64,000 bases of DNA. Source: Blastobasis lacticolella (taxonomy: Eukaryota > Arthropoda > Insecta > Lepidoptera > Blastobasidae). The position numbers and the translations under genes are program-made. Shown one piece after another: positions 34,736-45,289 of the stretch (the stretch's first letter is position 1; each line of letters begins with the position of its first letter). The notes below the pieces were generated by a model that searched no databases, had not been told where the DNA came from, and saw nothing but the letters and a program-made list of their open reading frames with translations. Location: NCBI GenBank assembly GCA_905147135.1, contig LR990039.1, forward strand, positions 28,951,708 to 29,015,707, written 5' to 3'.

Positions 34736-35000
34736 GTTGGCCGTGTGTTGTCCGGCAGAGTAGAATAGCACCAACCCCTTACACTCATGGGTGTCGTACA
34801 AGGCGACTAATGTTTTCGAGGCAAAAGATCAAGAGTCACCGTAGTCTGGAAAATGGGCAGCAGCATTTTCCATTGTTATATTTAAACACTGCGATCTCCA
34901 ACCCGCCTGCCAAGCGTGGAGATTTTGGCAATAACCTCCCCTTTCGCGGGAGAGGCCCTAAGTCCTGCAGTGGACTGTTACGTGGCTGTGATGATGAAGT
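34736..35000 (+). repeat. Interspersed repeat family A
   Basis: Near full-length copy from GTTGGCCGTGTGTTGTCCGG to CCTGCAGTGGACTGTTACG. Confidence 0.8.
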
Positions 35001-36877
35001 TGCATAAACGTACAATAAAAATGTCATACCCTGGAAAGAGGCTCGATCAAAGTCTACCAAGAATATGTATGTACCACCTTAAGTGGATATTTGGATAACG
35101 AGGGATTTTTCGCACGCTTCTATTGAGTTGAACTCTCTGCCTTCCCCGAAAAATATTGGGGTCTTCAAGTCAATAGTGCTTCTGGACAAGCACGCTTATC
35201 TTCGATCTCATCGTCGCTTCCCAATACAAACGTAATAAACGAAAAATAATAATCAAATAAGTTTCCAATTTAAAACGCGTCGTACCAGAAAAACGCAAAC
35301 ATCTATTGAAAACAATTCACCACAAAATGCCGTTAACATCGCAATGCCGTTCGCGATTTTTCTTCCCTTTTATCAAGGCATTACTATGTTTTCCATAATT
35401 CCTCGTATGTCGACGTTCTTGTGCATTCGTCGTATGACGGCCTCCATCGCGTCAAGCTAATTACCGACGTAGCACATTCAAATCTTGATGTAGCTTGTAT
35501 GTATTATAACTTCAGCTATAGAAGAATCCCTTACCATCCAGGGCGAATTGTCTTGTCTGTTCACTATGACCGAATCTATCTTTCCCGTGTCGGCCTCCAC
35601 ATCCATCAGAGAAAGTGCAGTACCGTTAACAGTGACGCTGTTTAAACCATCTATAATACAAGTCTAAGGCCAACGATGATAGAATAAATCTCCGAAAATG
35701 GGCAAATGCAGGGGTTTAGTGGGAACTGAGAATATAGAATTTTCGCGGGTCTCGTGGGTACCTCCTATTTGAGATTTCCCGTCGCAGGCGCGGAGGCTGG
35801 TGAGCGCGGCCGATTTGCATTTACATAAACTGGGATCAGGCGCCCGCCGCGCCCGCCGACACAACAAGCTCTAATTAAACCACCACGCTTTGTACGCTGG
35901 CTCTAAATTCATTTTTCCCACGCAAACTTTGCGTAAAACTGCCAATTAGGTGAAGCAAAACTAATGGAGAGACGAACCTCACACGAAATGCCAATGGAGA
36001 TTGCATTTCTAACTAGAAATAAAGCCAACGCAAAGGACACCTTTTTTGCGCTTTGCTGTCTACGTAATTAGATTTCTATGAAACGGTGGATTAAGAGTGC
36101 CGGCTTGAGCAATCCTAGCGCCCTAGGCGAAAGGACAGATCGGCGCCCTTTTGAGAAAATATCTTGATTCTGCCTAGTGCGTACATACTGGCGATCAGTA
36201 ACCAGGTTAATCGTAACATACACGAGTTCCCAAAGGCCGCTTACCATTTTAAATGACCTTCCTAATATATGAAAGCTAGTACTACGGAGCTCAAGCTGTA
36301 TCTCTGGTTTTACCCAACCGAATTAGATAAAACATGGCCTAGATTTTATGTTGGACCCCAAACTAACAAACTGTAAGAACCACATCAAAATCCATACGGC
36401 GCCATTTCCATATTTCTTATAGTTTAGCTAGTCTATTATGGTTCTACATCAGGTGCTCCAGTTTCCAAAATAATGTATACCCTAAATGTTGTTCCAGGGT
36501 TAATAGCTACACAACAAAATAAGTTGCATTGAAATCCATCCAGTAGTTCCGGAGATTAGCACGTACAGACAAACAGACAGACAAAAATATAAAAAATTCT
36601 AGTTCTATTACTATTTCTTAATCACTTAATTATTTTTTTGGAAATATATTAAATGTGCAGACACATTTATTTCAAAATATATTGCATCATATTGACATTA
36701 ATTCTAACTATTGACGGTCATTTTATGAGTGACATTAATAATGACATTATAATAATTGAATGTATAATTAATAATATTGATTAAATAACTAACACGTAAA
36801 AGTGGTAAATTTACATAAAGATCCATCAAATTATTCAATTGTATTACATATCTGAAGTTGGAGGAGTTTCTGCTATA
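35001..36877. other. Non-coding, with a GC-rich unique block
   Basis: From 35690 to 36090 the sequence is unique in the window, with CpG-containing stretches, the octamer ATTTGCAT at about 35813 and several homeodomain-type TAATTA/TAATTAG sites. It reads like regulatory DNA rather than coding. Near 36530-36590 there is a Helitron-like phrase (CCATCCAGTAGTTCCGGAGA). Confidence 0.35.
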
Positions 36878-37098
36878 AATAAATAAATATAAATAAATAA
36901 ATGATTTATTTCGATTTTAAATTTACACATCTAATTTAGGTGGAGATCTCCTATTAAGTATATAAATACTTGTATCAGGAGAATCTCGCTCTTTTACATA
37001 ATTAAATTTCACTAAATAACATTCGTGAGCAAAACAAAGCTTAAATTAAATACAAAACTTACAATCAAAATCATATTGTTATGTGCGTATGTGCGCAC

Positions 37099-37100
<2 letters not shown>

Positions 37101-37132
<32 letters not shown>

Positions 37133-37216
37133 TGAGTGAGTGAGTGAGTGAGTGAGTGTGTGTGTGCGTGAGTGTGTGCGTGAGTGTGTGTGTGCGTGTG
37201 TGAGTGTCTGTGTGTG
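37101..37216 (-). repeat. CA / CTCA microsatellite in the LINE 3' UTR
   Basis: About 116 bp of (GT)n, (GAGT)n and mixed GTGTGC units on the plus strand, i.e. (CA)n and (CTCA)n in element direction. It lies between the ORF2 stop and the A/T-rich tail. Open frames through it are artefacts. Confidence 0.9.
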
Positions 37217-37289
37217 TTTGCTTGCATGTACGTGTAAATAAATAAACGCGTTAAATAATGTAAATATATTAAATACGTTACCCAAGTCT

Positions 37290-40244
37290 CTAATTTACTA
37301 TCTTTAAGAGAGATTCAGTCTCTTCGTAATTTTTTGTTTTAAGCCAAATAGTAACCTTTTTTTTACATTCCTGTCTAGTCAAAGGGTAGAAGTTAAGATT
37401 CCTATTTAAATTGTTGTATATGAATGACGACATCCTAGTGTACTGCATTGCTGCAAAGTTGGTTTTTACCAGAGGACAACAAATCACACTATTATTCCTA
37501 CGTCTCAATAAAATATTAGGGTCATATTTAGTGGATTTGTGCTTTTTCAGTATCGTGTGCAGAATATACAATTGTCGTACAGTAAGTTTGTCGGCAATTC
37601 TGTGTAATTCATTTGTTGGGAATATCCTGGGTTTGAAGTACATCACCTTTAGAAGGGCTCTTTGAGCTCTTTCTACCTGAATAAATCTGGTCTTATGAGC
37701 ACTTCCCCAGACGGCAATACAATAATTCAGAATAGACTGACCCAGCACAACATACATTTGGTCTAGTATTTCTTTACTAGCTATATGCCTTAGTTTTTTA
37801 AAAATCCATATTAATTTTCTCACCCTTCCCGAAATCAGATCAATATGTGAATACCAGGATAACCGTAGGTCAATCATTACGCCCAGATATTTAGTCGACC
37901 TCACTTTAGTAAGATTTGGACAATCACAATCGTTGCTGTCTGGATCGCTACATTTATGAATTTTTAGATTAAAATTATTGTCAGGTTGAGTGTTATTGTA
38001 AATACTGAAACACAAATAGTTAGTCTTCGCCACATTCAATGTTAACAAGTTGTCTTCCAACCAAGCTGCCACGCTGATAAGACCTTTTTCCGTATGTCTA
38101 TGGACTTCTGACCATGAGGTGCCATGAAACACGATCGCGGTGTCATCAGCATAGGAAATAATATGAGCATTTGGTAGCATCAGGTTGGTCAACTCATTTA
38201 TATAAATTAAGAAAAGCGTTGGGCCAATAATACTCCCTTGCGGCACGCCGTATGTGATGTCACTTTCTCCACTGACATAGGAGCCGATTTTTAGCTTTTG
38301 AGTCCTATTACGGAGATAGTCCTCAAATAGAGATAGCGGCAATCCTCTTATTCCAATCTTTTCCAACTTATCCACAAGCGAGGTAACAGAGACGGTGTCG
38401 AAGGCCTTTTTTAGGTCTAGAAACACGGTTAGACATTTTCTGCCTTTATCTAAATTATCTATGATGTGTGACGTTAAAGTTGTAATGGCATCCTCTGTTG
38501 ATTTTCCAGACCTAAAACCATATTGTGCTTCGGATAGTACATTATATTTGTTAAGGTAACTTACTAGCCTATCATTAATAAGCTTTTCTAAAATTTTGGA
38601 TAGTGAAGGCAAAATAGATATTGGCCTGTAATTGTTGACATCGTCTTTGTCACCACCCTTGTACACAGGTGTTATGATTGATTTTTTCAGGAGAGATGGA
38701 AAAACCCCCTGTCTAAAACAAAGGTTGGCTAAATGGGTTATAATGGGGATAACTTGGGGCCCAGCGCATTTCAAAAATTTTGTTGGAATGCAGTCCCACC
38801 CAGGAGCGCTATCACTTTTAAGTTTATTTAACACTCTGTAGACCTCATATTCATCTGCCTCCAGCAGAACAAAAGACGAAAGTGGTGAAATAGTGTTACT
38901 GTCATATCTAGCTACATTAAATTCATTGGATGTAATCTGTTGTGCTAGAGATTTCCCTATATTAGCAAAGTAGTCATTTATGTGATGGACAGATTCCTCA
39001 GGTGAGTACCTGATGCCAAGCAACTCAGAATTATCAGATCTACTTTGTTTTAAATTTGTTATATGTTTTATATTATTCCAGAAACTTTTTGAACTTTTAA
39101 CAGCATTAGTTAACTGCTCTCTTTCATATTTGCGTTTTAACTTTTTAATTAAGTTATTGCAAAAATTGCGATACCTTATGTAAGTAATTTTAGCAATCTC
39201 ATTTGAGGGATCAGAGCGAACCTTTAGTTGCATTTTATTCCTATTTAGGATACAACGGAGGATGCCAGCAGTGATCCATGGTTTTATAATGCGTCTATTT
39301 CTAGGTAAGTGTACTACGGCTGTATTTTCTTGTAGAGATTCCTTTAATTTATCAATAAAATGTTGAGTCACTATGTTCGGGTCATCGCATACCAATAGCT
39401 GAGAGAGTTTTTTTTGGGATAAACTAAGTAAAGCCCCATCATAGTCTATAGTAGTTTTAGTTTTTTTACATTTGTTCTTATTACAGAAGATATTTAAGTT
39501 AAGGAGAACTGTACAGTGGTCTGTTATTGAGGTATTCAGGACTAAGACTCTGGCATCTAATCTATCCCTCTCCAACTTTACCATACAATGATCCAAACAA
39601 TTGCTCTCTCTAGTTGGAAGAGTATGGCCTGGTGATAATTCCTGCATTGCTAACATGTCCAAATAGGCATTTCTGTTATTACGGTCGTTTGATTGCTCTA
39701 CAGGTTTTGGAATTAAATTTATGTTAATGTCTCCCATAATGATAATATTTTTATTTGATTGTATTTTTGTTAAGTGTTGGTTTAGAGAGTCTATAAAAGC
39801 CGTTGCGTTGGAAATTGCTGGTGAGCGATATATGCCTAAAATAATTTTTTCTGTAAATTTGAGTTCTAGGCAAGATGCATGAGTTAAATTTATTTCTTTT
39901 ACAGATACTGGAATTCCATTTTTGACATAGGCGACCACACCATCGCATTGGTTAACATGTCGAGTAGTAGAGTAGGCTGAGTAATCCGCAAGAATAGGAA
40001 TAGGTTTTAAGCTGCTAAGTCTACATTCTGTCAAAATGATTATATCTATAGGAATATTTATAAGTGAAAGCGTGACCTGTAGGTCGTCTAAGTTCTTATA
40101 GATGCTCCTGATATTCTGAGTAATAATTGTAACTCCTTTTTCAGAGTGTGGTATGTGTTTATTCAGGTCCTCAACGTCACAGATCGTGGAAAAGGCAGGT
40201 TTAGATTCGTCTATTTCGTTTAAAGTTTGTAACGAATTATCCAT
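37290..40244 (-). CDS. LINE ORF2: AP endonuclease and reverse transcriptase, 984 aa
   Basis: This enzyme nicks target DNA and copies the element RNA by target-primed reverse transcription. The N-terminal apurinic-type endonuclease (about 38-250) shows TQN (N44), LTECRL (E73), LGIYRSP, MGDININL (D172/N174) and the closing TDH (D242-H243). The reverse transcriptase (about 470-760) has SAPGWDCIPTKFLK, YRPISILPSLSKILEK, FLDLKKAFDTV (D610), GVPQGSIIGP (666-675) and the catalytic ISYADDTAIV (YADD 698-701). A LINE-type C-terminal domain with KYLGVMID follows; no RNase H was seen. Length and motif order fit the CR1/Jockey group; a Daphne-like clade is possible. No stop or frameshift interrupts it. 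Its ATG lies inside the last codons of the upstream 40237-40608 frame. Confidence 0.93.
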   Translation of the reverse strand: MDNSLQTLNEIDESKPAFSTICDVEDLNKHIPHSEKGVTIITQNIRSIYKNLDDLQVTLSLINIPIDIIILTECRLSSLKPIPILADYSAYSTTRHVNQCDGVVAYVKNGIPVSVKEINLTHASCLELKFTEKIILGIYRSPAISNATAFIDSLNQHLTKIQSNKNIIIMGDININLIPKPVEQSNDRNNRNAYLDMLAMQELSPGHTLPTRESNCLDHCMVKLERDRLDARVLVLNTSITDHCTVLLNLNIFCNKNKCKKTKTTIDYDGALLSLSQKKLSQLLVCDDPNIVTQHFIDKLKESLQENTAVVHLPRNRRIIKPWITAGILRCILNRNKMQLKVRSDPSNEIAKITYIRYRNFCNNLIKKLKRKYEREQLTNAVKSSKSFWNNIKHITNLKQSRSDNSELLGIRYSPEESVHHINDYFANIGKSLAQQITSNEFNVARYDSNTISPLSSFVLLEADEYEVYRVLNKLKSDSAPGWDCIPTKFLKCAGPQVIPIITHLANLCFRQGVFPSLLKKSIITPVYKGGDKDDVNNYRPISILPSLSKILEKLINDRLVSYLNKYNVLSEAQYGFRSGKSTEDAITTLTSHIIDNLDKGRKCLTVFLDLKKAFDTVSVTSLVDKLEKIGIRGLPLSLFEDYLRNRTQKLKIGSYVSGESDITYGVPQGSIIGPTLFLIYINELTNLMLPNAHIISYADDTAIVFHGTSWSEVHRHTEKGLISVAAWLEDNLLTLNVAKTNYLCFSIYNNTQPDNNFNLKIHKCSDPDSNDCDCPNLTKVRSTKYLGVMIDLRLSWYSHIDLISGRVRKLIWIFKKLRHIASKEILDQMYVVLGQSILNYCIAVWGSAHKTRFIQVERAQRALLKVMYFKPRIFPTNELHRIADKLTVRQLYILHTILKKHKSTKYDPNILLRRRNNSVICCPLVKTNFAAMQYTRMSSFIYNNLNRNLNFYPLTRQECKKKVTIWLKTKNYEETESLLKIVN

Positions 40245-40608
40245 TTTCCAATTCAGCTATGAAGTATGTTTTTGTATTTGTGTGAATATTTTTATATTTT
40301 ATATAGTGAATAAATGAAATACTTTGGAGTGGGCTTTTATTTTTGTAGTACATATAGGGCAAATAAGATACGCAGGATATACAGATACTATGAAGCGTAA
40401 TATTCTTAGTGTTAAGGTTAGAACCTTGTCTGTGTGTAATGTTTGTGTGAATGCATGATATAGGTAGAAGAGTTTTGTGTCTAGCGACAGTGGAAAAAAT
40501 TAACATAAACTTAATATTGTGTAAAGTGAAATATGATATAAGTTTACGTACAAGCAAAAACAGGATTTCGTAATGGTTAGTATGATATAATTGACTGGGT
40601 TTGAACAT
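40237..40608 (-). CDS. Possible inter-ORF frame of the LINE, 123 aa
   Basis: A same-strand frame fills the spacer between ORF1 (ends 40621) and ORF2 (starts 40244). Its TAA overlaps the ORF2 start in ATGGATAA, a layout used by some LINEs for termination-reinitiation. The predicted product is rich in Ile, His, Asn and Lys with AT-driven codons and no recognised domain, so coding is unproven. It may only keep ribosomes moving toward ORF2, or be chance. Confidence 0.35.
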   Translation of the reverse strand: MFKPSQLYHTNHYEILFLLVRKLISYFTLHNIKFMLIFSTVARHKTLLPISCIHTNITHRQGSNLNTKNITLHSICISCVSYLPYMYYKNKSPLQSISFIHYIKYKNIHTNTKTYFIAELENG

Positions 40609-40620
40609 ATTTATGGATAG

Positions 40621-41496
40621 TCATGTTACTTGCAGCAGTTTCTGAACTTGGGCCTCATTAGATATTTGTATGATAGGCGCATTTTCGTCTTTTCTTATGT
40701 AAATTTTTCCGTAAGACGTCCAGCAAAATTTATATAGCATTGACTTTGCAAGGTCTCTAGCTAGAAAATACAGGCGTGACCCTTTTGGAGATAGGTTTTC
40801 AGAAATAAAAATGAGAGCTTCTTCCTCTGACTTGAATCCCAGATGTTTTGCGCATAATTTTGACTTGTGTTTGGTGTTAAATAGTTTGCAGCTCTTTAGT
40901 ACTTCCGTTTTAACCAAGGTCGATGCGGTTTCCACTATAATTGGGGTATTTTTAGTGGTGTCTTTTTTTCCACGCACCCTATAGATATCCCTAATATCAG
41001 TTTTACTGAGCTCACAACCAACATTCTTAGAGAGACACAGGACCATTTCAATTAGGTCCTCCTTGGATTCCTTTTTTGTATTCGGTACATTTTTAATTTC
41101 GAAGTTCGCTTTGCGGCGATCCCTCTGTAGGTCTTCTATTTTTTCCTCTAATAAAGTAATATGATTTCTATCCTCTTTAATTTTAATTTCAAGTAAGTCA
41201 ATCTTCTTTTTGAATTCTTCATTCTGCGCGGACAGAAATGCAACAGAAGACTCGATATTAAGATTTGTTTGTTGAATTTCCTTAAGAGTGGGAATAATAT
41301 CTTTAAATTCCAAATTATGCTGTGAAAATAAGGAAGTCATCATGCTCTTTATTTCCTCCTTAAAGTCTGCAAAATCTATAGGCAGCTCCTCATCCCTTTT
41401 CCTCTTATTCCGTGAAAGAACATAAGCAGTCGGCGTCTTATCGCCAGAAACATCCAAGTCCGACTCCGACCGAGATCTACCAATTGAAGTGTCCAT
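40621..41496 (-). CDS. LINE ORF1: coiled-coil RNA-binding protein, 291 aa
   Basis: ORF1 proteins package LINE RNA and act as nucleic-acid chaperones. The first ~55 residues are charged with a basic NKRKRDEELP. A coiled coil follows (about 75-145; heptad-like LLEIKIKEDRNHITLLEEKI). Then comes an RRM-like core typical of transposase-22/FP-type ORF1 proteins: FEIKNVPNTKKESKEDLIEM and DIRDIYRVRG. The C-terminal part resembles the FP-type C-terminal domain. No CCHC zinc knuckle or PHD finger is visible. The frame is intact; the start at 41496 is the first ATG with family-like sequence behind it. A 376-bp spacer separates it from ORF2. Confidence 0.85.
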   Translation of the reverse strand: MDTSIGRSRSESDLDVSGDKTPTAYVLSRNKRKRDEELPIDFADFKEEIKSMMTSLFSQHNLEFKDIIPTLKEIQQTNLNIESSVAFLSAQNEEFKKKIDLLEIKIKEDRNHITLLEEKIEDLQRDRRKANFEIKNVPNTKKESKEDLIEMVLCLSKNVGCELSKTDIRDIYRVRGKKDTTKNTPIIVETASTLVKTEVLKSCKLFNTKHKSKLCAKHLGFKSEEEALIFISENLSPKGSRLYFLARDLAKSMLYKFCWTSYGKIYIRKDENAPIIQISNEAQVQKLLQVT

Positions 41497-42038
41497 AATT
41501 CCAATCCCAACTCACAGCAGTAATCGCCAAAGTGTTGTTTAAATACTTGTTTGTATTGCCGATATTGGAGATGCAATATCTATGTAAACAAAAACGCCTC
41601 GCGCCGTGCAGTAAGATCGCAGGTAGGTATCAACGCGACGAGTCAGTAATAACAACGATCGTGCGCCCAGCGCGTAGGTACTTTGCACTATTTCTCGACT
41701 TGTTATTTGTTATAAGTAGCGATCTATGCGTCGCAGGCAAGTTACCTTTTTTCGGACGGTGCTATCAGCAGCAGGTGAGAAAGCAATTATGTCAACTGTC
41801 TCTTTTACCCGAGGTGAGGTGAGGGGTGTAGTAGACACTGGTCAGCGGCGTAGACTTCGCAACAATACGCACACAACTTTGCACTGTTTACTTATATTTA
41901 ACTGTTTTATTAACGGCTAGAATTGATTGTAAGGATATTTCGTTTTTAATAAACACTCAACAACACGTCTGCTTCGAAACGGATCTCGGACGAAAGAGGT
42001 ATAATTTAATGTTGTATGTAATTTAAGTAAATGTTGAA

Positions 42039-42315
42039 GCGTCGGTGGCCGAGCGGTTGGAGTATGCGACTCGTAAGCCAGAGGTCGCGGGTTCGAATTC
42101 CGCTCCGGCCATGTGCTAATGACTGTTTTCTGAGTTATGTACATTAGTTGAATACTAACCGATGCTCTTACGGTGAGGGAAAACATCGTGATAAACCTGC
42201 ACATTCAGGCGACTGAATGTGTAACCATGGTCCAATCTGGTCAAGTTCTCCTTATAGCAGGGTCACGGAGGTCAGATGGCAGTCGCTCTACTGTAATTAC
42301 CTGACCTGCCAAATT
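42039..42315 (+). mobile_element. SINE family B, 3'-truncated
   Basis: It has an intact head (GCGTCGGTGGCCGAGCGGTT, B box GGTTCGAATTCC with one extra T) and runs through ACCGATGCTCTTACGGTGAG to CTGACCTGCCAAATTA, where it joins a LINE fragment. Confidence 0.85.
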
Positions 42316-42455
42316 ATTTCGCACGTATCCTTGGGGCCGCCCACGCAACACTTGAACAAACCAGCGCAGCCGTGCCCCTTCGATCTTATCCGCGATGTCA
42401 CTCACGCCGATGATTACGCCGATGTTACGCACTCGGTCAAGTCCACCGCAGCATT
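42314..42455 (-). pseudogene. RTE-like LINE C-terminal fragment
   Basis: Minus-strand frame GLDRVRNIGVIIGVSDIADK followed by IEGARLRWFVQVLRG matches the DRVRN...RLRW(Y)GHV region of the 11800-12205 family. The fragment abuts a truncated SINE. Confidence 0.7.
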
Positions 42456-44180
42456 TTCTAAAACTGAAAGTAATATAGGAGCGGGTGAAGCGAGTTCGAT
42501 GTTTTGTGAATTTTAAAGTCTACGTAATCAAAGTAGAAAAGGGGCCTCTGACTCATCAATCCAGATGCGAAGTACGATGGGGCTACAGTGATCCGTAACA
42601 GGACGCCCTAACTCTGATCACAAACACAGATGTAGAGTAACAACGGTTGCCCTGCCGTGACAGACGTTGTAACAGTTCAAGCCTTAGGCCAAAATATTTC
42701 GTAATTAGAATGCGAGACTTGATATTTTGTCTTTATTTGCGAATTATTTATAAAGTGGATCGATATAACAATAAAACGGTATGCATCAGTTAGCTTAATG
42801 TCGTGAGATTATACCTACAAAGCATCTGGCTTTGGAGCAGCTTACCCCTCCTCTAATGAGAGGGGCCCTGTTTGTTTCCCTTGGACCTAATATATGTACA
42901 TATATCTGATTTCAAATTCTAGCTTAAAACTCTTGGCAAATTAATCTATAATCTAATTAACTCTTGTAATTCTTTAATTATATAATTCCATACCGGTTAC
43001 CACCACTACTATACCACTCTCAAGCATCGGGGTTACTAACATCATAACGTAGAGTTCCATAGACGATCACAAATGGTCTTAATTCGTTTCAAAACGTCGC
43101 AAGTAGGTTTTTCAGTCTTACGGTTTAGTAGCGGTAGTGATAGAGCTTAGGTTCAGTGTGGATGAGTGTGTGTGTGAAAAGTATGGGAGATTGTTTGCTC
43201 TATGAAAGTGTGAACGTTACAACGTACAAACCATAAAGGGGCGCTCAAGTAGTGTCATCAGTCCAGGTGACTCGCTTGGAGCAGGCGATCCTTTTGTCTC
43301 TATAATAGCCTCGAGCCTACACGGCAATTGGCGCCCCTTACATACGAGCGCCCTAGGCAGTTGCCTAGTTGCCTAGGACGGGCTGGCACTGTAGATGAAT
43401 AACGATCCAATTTCACTTACCCACGTAATCTAGACTAGATCTAGGCCATAGCACAGTTATGACAGGGTATATCCTGCTGTAGGCGGCGTCGCCTGCGAAC
43501 AGGGGCGTATTACGGCTGTTGGTGCAGAAATTATCCCTCCGATCGAGGCGTCTGCGCTTGACGCCGAGAACTCTTCACCCTGGCACCCAAGCTAGCGCTA
43601 TTTGATTAGCTCCATCACGGCTCGGGACCGATTCCACGGACGCGAGTGGAAAAATTATGCACAGACTCGAAGGCCGAAAGGTGCGGTTTACCGGTATATT
43701 TTGCGGACGCGATCTTTTAACTACGGTCCGAAAAATTTATAGTGTCTGACAGAATATGGGATATTAATGTTGTCATTGGAAACAACAATTATGTTGGGCA
43801 ACGAAGTAAAATTAGGAATTTTGTAACTTCAAAGGGAGTCTATCTACTCAAACAAAACCGTTGTATGTTCTTAATCTAACTATCAAACATAGTCGCCAGT
43901 GCCTACAATATACTTGTAGATACTTATTGGGTGAAAATTACAATCTGCTACACTACTCGCATGAATCCACGGAAAGGTCCCCGATTCATTCGATTTTCGA
44001 AGCTGACCATACCCACCTTACTACAACTTATACAGGATAAAATATAGGCCTAATTAATTAAGGAGGAAGGTTAAGCCGCAGGGATTTTCAATTAAACGTG
44101 GTTGCATTGCGATGAAGTTAATCGACGGTTAAATTGGTCCGGAATGCCCCGGGTAGGCGTGAAAATCTCCGCTGGGTTGT
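42456..44180. other. Unassigned, partly CpG-containing unique DNA
   Basis: No frame or repeat recognised. The part from 43480 to 43760 is GC-richer and unique in the window (GGCGTCTGCGCTTGACGCCG, TTCCACGGACGCGAGTGG), as is 44040-44170 (CCTAATTAATTAAGGAGG). These may be conserved non-coding sequence. Confidence 0.3.
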
Positions 44181-44800
44181 GCGCCATTTACACTCATCTA
44201 AATTCAGTATACTAAATTCAGAAGCAACTGTCTTCTAAATTTAGAAGCTTCTGATTACACTGTACTAAATTCAGTTAAGCGTCACGAAGTCGGACGTGTT
44301 GTGTACGAGAATGGCTGCAGTACTTTTGAATTCCCGCCATTCTAATGACTTTTTATTTAGGTGTTGCGTTCGAAAACTGCACTGCTTGATATTTATATGA
44401 AAACTTAACATGATTCTTATAAGTAAGCGATCATCTTGGCGTTAATGACACTCTCGAATAAAATTTAGTAATATTTATTTTAAACCTGATATCACTAAAA
44501 AGGCAGTATTATGATTTTTATGCTTAATTTCATTAATAAACATACAAAATCGTGTGCATACAAGATGAAACTCACAGTTAAATTACCGGGCAAAAATTAG
44601 ATTCTGAACGTCCGTCTGAATTAAGTAAGTTACTAAATGCTATTACACTTTCCTAAATGCGTTTCTAATTAGGCTTCTGAATTCAGAAACCAAACGTTCT
44701 TCTAAATTTAGTATCCCAACTTGCTAAATGCGATTACATTTAACTGAATTAAGTTACTGAATCATTTAGTCTACTGAATTTAGGCATGTGTAATAAGCGC
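44181..44800. mobile_element. Inverted-repeat element with iterated TAAATTCAG ends
   Basis: The left end GCGCCATTTACACTCATCTA then AATTCAGTATACTAAATTCA is matched on the opposite strand at the right end by GCGCTTATTACACATGCCTA then AATTCAGTAGACTAAAT. Both ends carry several more (T)CTAAATT(C/T)AG or CTGAATT(T/C)AG units over about 100 bp. The interior has no frame and contains a short SINE B fragment near 44431 (CATCTTGGCGTTAATGAC). Total 620 bp. A clear target-site duplication was not found. Confidence 0.7.
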
Positions 44801-45289
44801 ATTAGGGCGCCCCGCACCCCTCGCCTCGCACAAGGAAGTCTTGTGCGGCTGGGGCGCACACACGTTTTTCATTGACGAGTTCACATGAGCAGTCACCGCT
44901 TATTAAGTAATCAATTCGGTGAACCTACCTACGTAGATACCGGCCTATTTACAATGCAGTGTAGCAACGAATAGATATTCTCTATCTTTCCACTCATAAC
45001 TGATGAAACTCCGTAAATATGTGGGTTAATCTATCTTTTTGACTTTTTTTAAGTTATGCGTTATGATGTTTCTCCTACTTATTTGCTAATTTATTGGCCA
45101 GTTCAAAAATGTTTTTTTTTACATTGTAAATAATTCAACATGATTTTAGGTCTACGGGAAGTAAACATTCGGCTGAATTGTCGGGTTCAAATTTCATTTC
45201 GTTAACCCACTTTTCCCACAGCGATTCAAGACTTGCTGCAATACCTAGTAAAAATAGTTTAATAAAGGTTTTCTGAAGTGTGAATAAGG
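44801..45289. other. Non-coding spacer
   Basis: A GC-rich patch at 44810-44870 then AT-rich sequence with a poly-T run; nothing recognised. Confidence 0.3.

Larger units (their letters stand above)
36878..41600 (-). mobile_element. Apparently full-length CR1/Jockey-group LINE
   Basis: The element carries ORF1, an inter-ORF frame, ORF2 and a ~410-bp 3' untranslated region. The 3' end is taken at the AAATAAATAAAT-type tail (in element direction AATAAATCATTTATTTATTT), which contains a polyadenylation signal. The 5' limit is uncertain: untranslated sequence continues upstream of ORF1 and could extend past 41600 as far as about 41900. No target-site duplication could be identified. Both main ORFs are undamaged, unlike every other LINE here, so this is a recent insertion that may still be active. 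Confidence 0.8.

Noticed and set aside
37012..37285. His/Thr/Ser-rich minus-strand frames
   Set aside because: Translations of the CA/CTCA microsatellite.
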